The notes beneath the pieces were generated by a model. It saw only the letters and a program-made list of their open reading frames with translations. It was not told where the DNA came from and did not search any database. 64,000 bases of DNA, from assembly GCF_000350225.1 (NCBI RefSeq), contig NW_005179283.1, positions 62,001-126,000 on the forward strand, read 5' to 3'. Source of the stretch: Chondrus crispus. Its lineage: Eukaryota > Rhodophyta > Florideophyceae > Gigartinales > Gigartinaceae. Made by a program: the position numbers and the translations under genes. Shown in pieces: positions 44,200 to 55,603 of the stretch (the first letter of the stretch is position 1; each line of letters opens with the position of its first letter).

Positions 44200-45060
44200 C
44201 AACAAGATAAGGCAATCTTACACCATTGAAAACGAAAGGTGGCGGGTAACATGACCTGAGACAGAAACAGCTGGCAGAATTGTGACACGGTTTTGGTTCG
44301 GAAAATTGCCCATTTTGGCCTCTGCCGTGCTGTTTCGTGTGACGTAAGCGCGGCTACTGTCATCTCCATTCACATCTTATTGCGGCGTAGCTCCTATCTC
44401 GTCGCAATTCCAGATTCGACTGGCGTCAAAATGATGCTCAGCGATAATTTTTTCAAAAGTACTGAAGTGATGCATGAGCACAACAGCATTGCAGGCGCGA
44501 AACCAAATGCCTTTCGGCCGGAGAGGTTTGCCAAACCTTATCTCGATGAGGTGTCTCCTTTTGACGTTTCGCAAGAATCAATCGCCCGGAATGAAAAATT
44601 TAAACTGCAAGAGGCGCCGACGCACAGGAAGAATTCTTGATACAAATGTCGACACGGCTTCTTTGAGGTGAACACGTCGAAGGGGGAGACCACGGTCTCC
44701 ATATCTGATCAAGAGCGAGACGATCGTCTCGTCCTCAGCCTTAGTGAGTGTATCGAGGCGTGAGCGTGAGGCTCGCTCGTGCTGGTTGCTGGGATTGGCA
44801 GCTTGGATGAGGCTGCAGATTGTTGACTTGGGAATTTTTGTGATGGAATATGCGTGGCGGTAGGTGCTACCATTGCTCACGAGAATCATAGTAGCTGGGA
44901 TGCGCATTTCAGGTATGTTTGAGGCCATGACGTTCTCCGAGGTACTCGGTGGGAGCACGTGATGGACAAGGGAATACCCGTAGCAGCTGCTCAATGTGTT
45001 CATTGAAGGTTTTGCTTTGCAATGTGCGGGAAACGAAGTAGTTTGCAGACTGAAATGGCT
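44200..45060 (-). pseudogene. pogo-like transposase (CENP-B-type helix-turn-helix and start of DDE core)
   Basis: On the minus strand: AYSITKIPKSTICSLIQAA then RLDTLTKAEDETIVSLLIRY and DRGLPLRRVHL, the DNA-binding half of pogo/CENP-B-like transposases. After a frame change, RRHLIEIRFGKPLRPKG and SRIWNCDEIG (family NxDETG, first Asp of the DDE core) follow, then NRVTILPAVSVSGHVT. It ends near the Tc1 element. Frame breaks near 44580 and a stop after ATPQ show decay. Confidence 0.7.
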
Positions 45061-45293
45061 GCCCAAAACGACGGAACGTGTCGTATAAAACCGATTTGGC
45101 ATATTGGGGTTTAATTTACCCATCACGTTTGGCGGTATTAGATACGGAAGTGGAGGCGTTGGAGCCCAGATTGACCACTGGCCCGCAATTTAATATATTT
45201 TCCGATTTGAAATTGTGCCAACCAGGTCGGACATGCAAGAAATTCTTGCATTTCCGAACTCGTTGACACTTTCCGAAAATTGGGGACCCCCCT

Positions 45294-45745
45294 TTACTGC
45301 ACAGATGAATTGTAGCTTCCATTCGCATTTTTATATAGTAAAGGCGATGCCACCAGTACATGTATGTTGTTATTGCAGTCACGCATCCCAAAAAACGAAT
45401 AAAAAATCCAAAGGGATTGATCTGTGATAGCCTCTACCGTGACAGAGGCACCTCCCTCTTCACCTTGAAATTGCCCGTGCCACGCAATGGGGCAGTTTCT
45501 CCAGAACCACTTGCAGCAATCAATGCTGCCGATCATTCCGGGAAAGCCTCGTTTTACCGATAGCGGAAGAATACGCAGCACATCTGCAGTATTTGGATGG
45601 CACAAATAAACATCGCCGAAGTCAGCAATCACGCCTCGGCGAAGTGCTTCAAGGCATGGGTGATCGTAGACCCACTCATATATACGTACTCATCTATCGA
45701 GTCTGACGAGGGCCCATACACAAGCATTCGAATTGCCGCCGTACC
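45294..45745 (-). pseudogene. PIF/Harbinger-type transposase, catalytic part
   Basis: Downstream of the solo LTR on the minus strand: TAAIRMLVYGPSSDSIDEYV, a frame change, then RGFPGMIGSIDCCKWFWRNC (first Asp), TVEAITDQSLWIFYSFFGMR and NNNIHVLVASPLLY. In the family the last block is NDxxVL, so Asp has become Asn. The frame ends at 45294 before the third acidic block. The N-terminal part lies on the other side of the solo LTR. Confidence 0.82.
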
Positions 45746-46408
45746 TGTAGCATAAACACCCCCAGCGATAGGGGTGTATGCACAGTTCAACCGAGACCCT
45801 TGTCGATCGGGAAGACGGGGGTGAAGCGGGACACTAGCTAACGGCACCCGGCACCGGGCCCGGGTAGCGTGGTAGAGCAGGACGGGGAGGACGCCGGCAC
45901 GCTCGAGCGGTTCGACGCTTGGACGCCCCGGCGCGGTACTGGGTAACGATCCAGTACCGACGGGCGGAGGCGGAGCCGGCTCGTGGGCGTGCCGCGCGCG
46001 TCCTCAACCCGCGCTCGGTGCCGCTCTAAGGTAATTAGCGAACGTTACCTTAGAATAAGCCGGAAGTCGGACCTTGACGGTCGGTGGGTGACAAGTCCGT
46101 GCTTGTCCTCCTCCACCGCCGCCGGTCCGCTACATATTTTAATATACAACGTAGCTTATCATAACAGTACAGTAGTGCAGGTCAGTCCGCACTGTAATAC
46201 TGTCAGCCATCGTGGCTGACAGTACACGTGCGCGCGCGCGCCTCCGTCCCGCGCGTACACGTGTGCACGTGTGCCCGCGTGCGCCTTGTACCCGAGGGGT
46301 ACACGTGGCCACGCGGGGTAGTACTGTAGAGCATCGGGCTCTACTGTACAGTATTGGATCCCGTTGTTGATGTAATCTAACTAAAAGCCCCAGTGGGGTT
46401 ATACTATA
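45746..46408 (-). mobile_element. Solo LTR, chromovirus family, inside a PIF-type transposase
   Basis: On the minus strand it runs from TATAGTATAACCCC (46408) to GGTGTTTATGCTACA (45746). It is closely related to the chromovirus LTR and flanked by perfect GTACC duplications (45741-45745 and 46409-46413). The first TG has mutated to TA. It separates the N-terminal and catalytic parts of a PIF-type transposase. Confidence 0.92.
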
Positions 46409-46757
46409 GTACCCATTTGAGAGCTAGTGAGTCCGGGCATTCCTATGCAATCTTTTAGTTCACAAACATATCTGTCATGGCTGGCGAGGGTAAGCATGAC
46501 AGTTACGAACCTTTTTCGAGTTACTCGGAACCGTCTCTGAAATTGTGCATCATTGTAAATTGGATTGTCGGCGATTGCCACAATCCCATTACTTCAAAGT
46601 AGTCTCGGGGGAGCCGACAGGCTCCCCCAAGTCGAGCGCGGGCAACGTTTGGTTCTTTTCCAGGGCGGGAGTGGCGTTGGAGACTGTCCTCGTCAGAGCT
46701 GCTGCTTTTAGCGGGGAGCTCATTCGTAGTATCGTTATCATCGCTATTTAATGCGTG
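46409..46757 (-). pseudogene. PIF/Harbinger-type transposase, N-terminal part
   Basis: Minus strand, upstream of the solo LTR: an acidic/Ser-rich start, ARARLGGACRLPRDYF, then ADNPIYNDAQFQRRFRVTRK and GMPGLTS. This matches the DYFxxxPxYxxxxFRRRFRMxR start of PIF transposases, and continues as TAAIRMLVYG beyond the LTR. A frame change occurs near 46580. Confidence 0.7.
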
Positions 46758-48021
46758 TTCCTAACATGTGTACGCCATCAGTAGTCGTGGGGTGAGGTTC
46801 GAGTGAGGGTTTGACTACGACTGAGGGTAAGATACGAGGTTGAGTAAGAGTGTGAGTACAACAGAGCGATGCTTAGTAGGAGGGAAGTGTGCTACATTTG
46901 GTTCTCACCGGTGGGGCAGTCCTTTCCGAAGCATCAACCAGCTAAATAACAACCAAAATCTAGGGAGACAATCGAATTACAGAAAAAGTGTGCCCAGTGC
47001 TAATATTTGATTATTTGATTGCGTACCGGTGGGGATGCTCTCACCGCTATTGTAAGTGAAAATGCGTGGTATATGATATAGTATATGATAAGAGCATCTC
47101 CACCAGATGAATGAATTCGCTTCTCCAATTAAAGTTTTCTGGCCAAGCGCATTCTCATTCTTGGTTACATCTATTGCTCTAGTTATCAATAGATTTACCG
47201 GAATGGAATCGCAGCGCAACTTTACTGCGGTGTCCCAACTCTATCAATGCTATCTCACATATCCCATTCAACGCCTTACAATGCCCATTTCTGAGACTTG
47301 CCACTCCCTTCCATCCAAGCTGTCTGACTTCAGCGATGTAGAGCCCTTGACGTACTTCTTCACCATTATAGTACTACCCGGTTTGACTGGTACAAGTTCT
47401 GCCCGCCCGCAACTCGGATCAAGAAAAAGCAACTCTAGCAGAACTCAACGCAAAGGAATGGCATTTAAATGGATGTGGAGTGGCGGATCAACAATGAATG
47501 GCGGGCGGGTGGCAACTTAATTATACATGGTCTTCAAATATAGATATGACAAAGGGCAGACAAAATTCGAATTGTCTGCCATTCACTTTTCTAACCCACA
47601 GCTTTCCGACAAATGGCGGATTAGAGTTTTACATATTCGCCGGGATACTCTCCGAGAAAATGAGTTTATTGGAGGGTAATACTGTACAATAAAACTGTGT
47701 AGGTACCAGAAATACATGCACGCCCAATCACCGTTGCCAATCCCACATCCGTCGTGCCGATGGAAACCCGCCACCCCTTCATCAACTATAACCTTCCCTC
47801 ACCGCACCATGTCTGTATGGTGCACAAATCACCTCCCTTCCGCCTTTCGCTCCCTGGCTACCCTTTCCTCCGGCTGGCAAGGAACCCCGATGGCATAGTG
47901 TACCTCTCATCGCGGCTCTCGTCCTCCTCCCTTACCGCCCCCATCTTCCTCACCGCGGCGTAACCGACCTTAACAATGCTACTACGACAAGCGACTTGCT
48001 AATTATCGCTTTCTCATGCAT
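46758..48021. other. Spacer with MITE-like motifs
   Basis: No gene is certain. AAGAGCATCTCCACCAGATG near 47090 is reminiscent of ends of plant-type MITEs. A proline-rich GC block at 47690-47965 has a 70-codon open frame (METRHPFINYNLPSPHHVC...) but no family match. Confidence 0.35.
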
Positions 48022-51000
48022 TCAGACGAAACGGTTTCTCTGCTTTTTCTTGTATTGAGGCGTCAACCCATGCAAAATTACTCCTGGAATGTCCTGGCCC
48101 CACTTTTGTCCAGTCATGAATCCATTTTGCTTCCTTATCTCGTCCACAAAGTAAGTCTTAACACTGGGCCCATTTGACCCATTAGGAACTTCACATTGCA
48201 TAACACTGGCAGGGTACGAAATGGAGTGAACTGCTTCTACGGCTGTCTTTGAAAAAAGAGCTCTGCTTGATCGTGTCTGCCTGGCATACACTTGGTGTTG
48301 CTCCCCAATATGCAGGCTGTTGGTCACCCACGCGGCTAGGACAGGCATATGAACTGTTCCTCCTATGCAATGTTCTATGTATGCCAAAGCTTTACCATAC
48401 GACAAGTCAAAAACATTTTCATGTTCGGAATGGAAACAACCTGCAAAATAACAGGAACTTCTCTCCTTCCGATTTATATCCATTTACCGAAACGACCTGT
48501 ACACATACGGCGCGCCGTTTGCTGCCTTTTCATCACTTAATCGATGCCACAAAACTAAGTCGCTGTACTGATGAAGCAGCTCCCCCACAATTTCCCTGGA
48601 ATTATTCAGAGAACTCTCGTAATACTGTCTCATCATCCTTCTCAAATATGGGAAGCAGTTCTCAGCAGCATCGATCGTTACTTCATGCCGTGGGTGTCAA
48701 AAATCGAATCCTTCCAACTCCCTCAGTCCACTTTTGCGGCGGAGGTTTGAGTCTATCTCCCCTCTTTCTTCGTGAAATGACGGCAAGTGGGGTATACTGA
48801 GGTTGCGTTCGATACCATACAGGCGTGCAGCTGCTTCTATCTTCGTAATCGCTGCAACAGACTCCGCGAACAAATTCTTTGCGTTACACCGGCGGTTAAT
48901 TACCCCCACAAAATTCTCCATCGACCATTGAGCCATCATCGATATCGGACCGTTGGCTCTGATACTGTCACCAAGGTGAAGTAGCAGATGATACACGTGA
49001 CGGCACAAATGGAGTCGGTCTTCTCTGAAATTGTAATAGTGCTTATTGAAATGACGATAGAAGCTTCGGGCAAGCTTCTCAATATCCACAACCTGTGACT
49101 CTGAGAGATCCCATTGACTCACGAGGCTACAGAGCCTGCAAAAAAGGCTCCAGCCATCTAGAATATGCTTTGGTACCCATTCATGAAGAACAGCAAGGCT
49201 TGTTGTCACGACGAAATGTTTCCATTCATTGGCCTTCCATGAACCAAGATGAGACAGCTCCCGTAGCTTCCGGCAAGATGAAGAAGCAATTCCAGTTCCC
49301 GACGCACGCAGTGAACGTTCTACGCCCTTAAAGACCCGTTTTGATGAGAGGGCTGCCACATCCTCCGTGCTCCTTTCCGGTGATAACCAAATGTCAACAG
49401 TTATCTTCGCAACGTTGCAATACAGTAGATGCATGATATCAACTGGGAAGCTGTCAAACGCAAACAAAGTTGGAAACTGAAGCAGTGGGGATGGCCCCCA
49501 AATCCTTTTGGAGTAACCACTTCTCTGCGCCAGTTTTTTCGCTTCTGCAACTCGGCCTCTGAGACGGAGTTTTTCGATCCGATTGTAAGTTTCGCGGACC
49601 TGTATGTCACTTCGCATGGGTAAGGATTCTGGGTCACAGAGGACATGAATGGCCTTCCTGCGCTTTCCTGTTGACCCACGCTCCATTTTGTAAACAGCCT
49701 GGGGAAAGTAGTTGTGTCTGTGCAAAGGGTCGTATAAACCTTCTATCAAACAGAAACGACAGGGAACTGTTCCATTCACACCGCTCAAATATGTGAATTT
49801 GGCCATGGCGACGAGATCTGCCTGAACCGTTAGCAGATGCACACGAACACGAGTCTCCTGTTCATTCCACATTTTGACTATTTCACCGGCGATACTGAGA
49901 TCTAGTAGGTCTTCAAGTAAGGGTCTCAAGAAGGAGGGAAGGTTCTTAGAGTTGTTTGGACCTGTAATTATTATCACAGGTAGCATGTGGTGTATTTTGT
50001 ATCGGTCATGAGGGGGAAGGTTCGCGGTGGTAAAAAGCACAGGCCAATATGAATAGTTTATAGATCTGAACGGTTGCACTCCGTCTGACTTCAAATGGAC
50101 AAATATGTCATTCCATATGGAATCAATTCCGCCCCGACTCTCTTGGATTCTTCGGAAGTTGTATCCGGAAAAGAAGTTAACGTACTCCCTTCTACCGGCG
50201 GAAGAAGAGGTACGCAGAAGTCCTTTTCGATAGTATTCATACATGAGAGGGCCGTATGTATGGCTTTGAATCCTCGCCAATAGCTGTGGCCACAGTTCAA
50301 CGTATTGGTAATACCTAGTGGTGATTGGAGTATTGGTGCAGTTCTTCTCATCGCAAGGCATAATGGTGCCATCAGGATTAACGAAAAGCGCTTGATGGGA
50401 ATCCGTACAGAATGGGTAGCTTGATGTTGACAGACCGGAAGAACGCAATAGTGCCTTCTTCACACCCTTAAAGGTTCTGTATATTTGGGTCGGAGGATCG
50501 TTTGCACATGCAGTTCTGAGCAAATCGTCCATGAGAGCCTCCGTGGTGTGTTGCTTAATGCTCAGTCCGACTAGATCAGCGTGTTTACATATGAAGCTAT
50601 AAAACCGGAAATCTCGTGATCCTTCGAGCGGAGAATCAATACGATCATTACTGCTATCTGAAGTGTGACCGGCATGATTTTGATCTGCTTCGGAAATTTG
50701 AAAGTCAGAACTGGGCGTGCCAAAAGATGTCTCTGTGACAGTTGGACAATCATAGGTTTTGGAGGACGAAATTGTGCCCTTGCTGACCGAGTCTGAATCT
50801 GAAGAAGTCAATTCAATCTGAGCGGGAATGGATTCATGTTGGTTGGCAGGAATGTGACTTGACTCTGAGAAGTTGGAAATGGTTGAATAACGGGCTTGAG
50901 AAGGAAAAGGCTCACTCTGTGAATTTAATGTTGAGAGGCGTGCCACCTTTCGGGGCAACGGGAGATGGATATGGTGGCCAGTTGAGAACAGTTCGAACTC

Positions 51001-51099
51001 TGCTTTTTTTCGATGAGACATTTCTGTTTGGCGTCCAACGGACTTGAGTGTATCGCATCTGCAGTTATAGGCGGGATCACATACATAGTAATAGAGCAT
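48022..51099 (-). pseudogene. CACTA/Plavaka-type (Tnp2) transposase with in-frame stops near the end
   Basis: The first 800 codons (51099-48697) are open. Domains: a Cys-rich N-terminus (VCDPAYNCRC... with Cys/His spacing like CACTA zinc fingers), a Ser-rich linker (residues 60-165), then the catalytic core with HLKSDGVQPF (Asp 339), SYWPVLFTTANLPPHDR, VQADLVAMAKF (Asp 428) followed by CRFC, and a tail with YHLLLHLGDSIRANGPIS and WSMENFVGVINRR (Glu 728). After TGA (48697-48699) the same frame continues with protein-like sequence to TAA near 48484 and then another 153 codons to 48022. The family's C-terminal region is therefore present but cut off by two nonsense codons. A divergent gene follows upstream. 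Confidence 0.83.
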
Positions 51100-51343
51100 T
51101 TTGAATGGAGAGAGGAAAATAAGAGATGAACGGTTATTTGACTTAGGGGAGGTTGAATGACTTGGGTTGTCACGTATTTATATTTCCCACGAAGAGAAGA
51201 AAGAGATCAAACGAAACTTTTGGCGTATTCCGTTCTTTTTTCGTTTCGATAGATAAAAAGTTGGGATATGTGATAGGAGTGAATTCTCAGATGTTTTCCT
51301 CCTCGATTGAAGATCAAAAGTCATCAGCAGTAAGAACTGAGGT
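51100..51343. promoter_or_regulatory. Shared intergenic region of the divergent CACTA gene pair
   Basis: These 245 bp separate the start codons of the minus-strand transposase (ATG at 51099) and the plus-strand partner (ATG at 51344). It must hold both promoters; a TATTTATATTTCC box near 51175 is a candidate. The neighbouring AAAAGATCAAACGAAAC stretch looks unremarkable. Confidence 0.45.
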
Positions 51344-52861
51344 ATGATTGTCAACGGTAGCGTCGTGTTTTCAGATCCACATGCAGGGAGATCACGTCAG
51401 CAGTCCAGTTGGTACTGCATTGGGGAAGCTCTGCTTACAAGTGTGGATGCACACAACGAAGATCACCCGGATCAGAAGGTTTCCAGGCCTGCGTACAAGG
51501 GAGTCCAATTATCCCGGAAGATCATCCGCTCAGCAAGGTCTTGGATTGCGTCAACAGATATATGTAAATATGTCGGAGTCAAAAGCATGCAGGAGATTTC
51601 CACCCAGAATCCGTCCGAACTTCACAAGGCACTGCAGCCGATTTTTCAAGGGATGAGCAAGGAGTTTCGCATTCTGGAGAATTGTGAAGGAAACTGGGCT
51701 GCACGTGAAGCCGTTAGACAGTCACTTTTGAACGATAAAGCAGGAAAGACTAAACGGAAATCTGGTCCTTCGGGCAGCAGAAACAGCCGAATGAATCACG
51801 CCTGGCCAGGAAAAGCAAATCGTAAACGTGGATCGAACGTTAGGAATCCTAGAGAGACAGTACCTCCGAAGTTACCGAAGCTTAGCCGGGCAGAGATACT
51901 GAAGAGAGACAAATATGGGCATGTCAAACATAAGAAAGGAAAGGTGAATAGCTTGGTGGAATTCAGAACATGCGAAAGGACAAGAAAGTCCAGGAAGACA
52001 ATCAGTTCAGTTTTTGATTCTGAAATGGAACGTGAAGGCGGTAGACGGGATCTTGAAAGCGCGGCAGAGTGCAATGCTGAGGAGAACGAACCCAGTGCGC
52101 TCGTAGCACACGAAACTGAGAGTGGGAAGAGATGTGCAGAATATGGACTGGAGCAGGAAAACAACGCGAAAGACTACGGTACCATATTCGAGGACACATG
52201 CTCATCAGGCGAAGATGTTGGTAGTGCTGAGGAAGAACTAATCGAAGAATAAATGGATGATTTCCTTGCGGATCGCATTACAGAGAGCCTCAAGCGATCG
52301 TCTAGAAACGCTGCCTGTGACAGTCCAACACAACAATATAGATCAGTAAGCGGAGCTGAGCAGATCAAATCTCAACGCAAATCGATGGAAGACCGTTCTT
52401 TGGAAGAGGATTCTTTCAATTCTGAGGATGAGAAATTTGCTCAGCGGGTTCTTGAAGCTAGGAGTCGCAAAGAAAGCAACTCAAAACGTAAGGGAAGCAT
52501 CACAGGGAGACTTCACAGCAGCCGTGCTAAATCAGCAATGAACGTTGGCAAAGCCGGTAAGGGAAATACGTTTAAACGCGGTTTGCAGTCAAGTGATAAG
52601 CGTGACGGAACACGTTAACATGCAGCAAATCTGAGAACAAGACCGTCCCATTTTATGAGGCGGCTGAGATTAGCATCAGGACAAATCATCAAGAACGGGT
52701 TGCAAACTCCTTCAGATTTGCTTAGGTGGCACTCATTTGCACACGCATACGATAGCGACATGGGACCGAAAAGTTGGCGAGAAGTGAATGGGGTGGAAAA
52801 GCCTTTCATTTGCGCTCGGCCGTGGGTGTTCGAAAGGGACGGACAGTGCGAAATGCTCTGA
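51344..52861 (+). pseudogene. CACTA partner ORF of unknown function with in-frame stops
   Basis: A single frame runs from ATG 51344 to TGA at 52859-52861 with two in-frame TAA codons (52250-52252, directly followed by ATG; 52616-52618). The N-terminal 150 residues look globular (SRKIIRSARSWIASTDICKY, SELHKALQPIFQGMSKEF). A basic Lys/Arg-rich part with several KR pairs follows, then an acidic tail (EEELIEE). After the second stop comes LRTRPSHFMRRLRLASGQII and then WREVNGVEKPFICARPWVFE, which looks like a structured C-terminal domain. CACTA elements often encode a second protein that binds the element ends; that role is inferred only from position and charge. Confidence 0.55.
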
Positions 52862-52869
52862 GAAGAGAG

Positions 52870-54465
52870 GCCATAGCGACGACAAGTGCTTTTAGAACTC
52901 AGAAACCCTGAAAATAGGCTGAATCTACAGCTAATAAAATCAGGTATTGTCGGAAGAGGTGACACTTGACGGAAGACTGTTTCTTCAATGAACGCGGTGA
53001 TAAATTTGGACCAAAAAGTGCTTGAGCCATGAAAGTGAAGAAACCGCCTCAGCTCGGCTTTAAAGCCGGAGCTAGATATTAAAAATAGTACGGTAGTTTC
53101 AGCAAGATTAAAATGGGGACCGGCTCGGTCAGAAATGCCGCAACTTTCATGCTATCTTGCTCTCATGGAGCAGAGAATTTGTCGAGATTGCGTTACACTC
53201 TCGCCCACTTTGCAAGCTCCGAAGCAGGGTTAAGTAGAGTATTGGTAGGAAGCTCGTGAATGACAGCATTAGAGTCAACGGCGATGTTTCCATACCCTCG
53301 TGAGAAGAAGCACACTCCCACTTGTCGATTATCGCGTTAGAGGGAGAGAAGGGCAAAGGTTCGAGCTTGCAATTCATCGCATTTGCCAGAAAGTACTTGC
53401 ATATGCACTTAGCATTGAGTGGAATAGAATACGTCACGACCATTGGGCTGATCTTGAGCATCTCCAGCGTCCATTTTCTCATTTTGTGTCGTCTGAAAAC
53501 TCCAGTTTCAGTTGGCAAGGGCACCAATATATGCGGTACATCGCAACACTTTCCGCATGGACGCACTGAAAATAATGCGCTTAAATATCGTCTAAGAGAA
53601 AACGGGACGGACACGGGCTTGGGGATTTGTGGGTTTACAACGGTTCCAAATCTTAGAAGCTTTTCGGTGAATTGCTTTCTGCACGTAATGATGTTCAGGT
53701 ATAGCGCTTGATATACGCTCCATAGCGTAATATAACGACGGCCACAGGACAAGAAACGGGCTTGTTCTGTTCCAAGCTCAGACGATGTATTATGACAACC
53801 TGGCTTCAACTGCAATCATCATCGACGCAATTTCGACTTAGTTTCTGCGTGGCACGGCTGTTTTCTTGCTTTCAGGACGAGGATGAGACTCATGCGAAGC
53901 AATGGGTTTGGAATAACTAGGGCTTGTCCAGAATCGAGCAGGAGATCCTTGTTGTCGAGTTGCAACTGGTGCATGCCACTGCTCGCCCGAAGATCGAGAT
54001 GGTCGACAAATTTGGGACATGTGCTTCCCATGGATCGCATAACCTCATGACGCGGTGAAAAGTTGTCACTTCAAAAGCCCAGAACATATGTCAGCCGAAC
54101 CACGACGGCATTTACGGCCGATGGCCCTCAACGCAAGTCCACACACACCCTGCGTAGCACCCTGCGACAAGCGCACCGGCGAAGGGGACGAGAAACCTAA
54201 CCACGTCCGGCATCCAATCGACGCGATCCCACTTGATCCTGGGGCGAGATCTTCGGCGACGCGATCCCAGTCGACGACGAGCCATCGGCGGCGAAGGTAA
54301 CGAGCAGGGGTACCAAGAGTTTGCTGTAACAACTCACGGAGTAATGGCACCTCCAAGCGGTTCGCGGTCTGGAACGGGGGTGGAAAAGCGTTCCACGCGT
54401 GCCCTTGGGGGGGTGGTGGCTGCGCGTGGGAGAAACTCGGCGCGCGGCGTGCGAGCGCGCACGGG
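52870..54465. other. Region with overlapping frames, no supported gene
   Basis: Long open frames occur on both strands (minus 53147-53815, 222 codons; plus 53322-53711, 129 codons), but neither has a recognised motif or clear codon bias. The terminal repeats of the CACTA element should lie in or near this region; none could be identified. The part 54055-54465 becomes GC-rich, without a clear gene. Confidence 0.35.
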
Positions 54466-54470
54466 CGCGG

Positions 54471-55428
54471 TGCAATACGCACCTGAAAAGGGGGTGAAAA
54501 GAAAGGAAAATATTTGGATATGAAAAGTAGTCCGGGTTGGGGGACACACGTGTGAATAATTGCACAGTTTTAATTTTTAATTATTTTTTTAGTTAATTAG
54601 TTTGCATTAATTTTGCTGACATTAGATTAGATCTAGGATCTAGTGCCACGAGCTACTGTAGTGGCTCTGGCGGGGCGATATATATCTTAGCCCTCTGACG
54701 ACGAAGTCAGTAAAGGTAACCCGAGTTGCCGGAGTTGAATGTCGCCTTGGTCGAAGTCCGTCTCCACCAAGACGCTCCCTTTTACCTAAGCCTACGGCAT
54801 CCTTCAGCGCTCGGGGGTCCCCTTTTTCCTCATCAATTTTCCTTTACTTCCCTATCCTAATTCCTTTAATCTTGAGTTGGTCCCACCTTGTAGGATTGCG
54901 ATCCGCAACGTGACGTCATTTGCCATCGGGCTTCTGTGTTGGTGCACCAGTGGTGCTTTTCTCAGTGTTGGTTCCATCGGAATATGGTTGCAACCGATCC
55001 GTTGCTGGTACTTTGCCATCGGGCAGTACGACGGTGTAGCGCTGCTACGTTTACTTCTTTCCCGACGGGCTACGTTGCGACGTCCCCGTCGAAGACCTTA
55101 TCAAGGGTATATGGTGTACAAGGCGCTCTTCGAGCATTAGATTTACGACCCATCGGACCAGGTTTACCTAAACAACCCTCCGAACTCGTCGAGCAGTTGC
55201 CTTTACAAGTCTCTACCACCATTTACCGATCCCGGGCTGGGCCCTTCTCTTTGCCCCCCGCTATCAGGGATCCGAGCTACTGCGGGCCGCAAACTCGCTT
55301 AAAGAGGACAGAGAGCTTCGAACACTCCGTAGAGCTGTGCCGTTGGCAGTTGTTGTTTTTGTTGTTGTCGTTGGTTGGTGTTGGACCGTCGGACCTTGGT
55401 CTCTGCCTGACAGGCGCATTGCACTACA
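54471..55428 (+). mobile_element. Solo LTR, family B
   Basis: Starts TGCAATACGCACCTG and ends GCGCATTGCACTACA. It is flanked by perfect CGCGG duplications (54466-54470 and 55429-55433). It is the inverted, diverged relative of 20387-21499; shared blocks include ATCTAGGATCTAG, GGGGCGATATATATC and GTAACCCGAGTTGCC. The first five bases TGTAG of the family start appear lost. Confidence 0.82.
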
Positions 55429-55603
55429 CGCGGTGCGCGGCCGGTATGGCGGAGCATGCTGCGCGGGGGGGGCGGAAAGAGAGGATCGTCGCGCGGACAC
55501 AGCACTACGTCAGCCTTGTCATAAAGCGCGGCGGCGGCGGCGCGGTTACAGTCGGCGCGCGCGCGCGGAGGGGATGCATCGCGCCAATGCCGATTGCGGC
55601 TGA

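Noticed and set aside
47107..47520. 137-codon frame
   Set aside because: No family signal; it overlaps a MITE-like motif and an antisense frame of similar length.
53147..53815. 222-codon minus-strand frame after the CACTA partner gene
   Set aside because: A plus-strand frame overlaps it, neither has codon bias or a known motif, and the composition is ordinary for chance frames.
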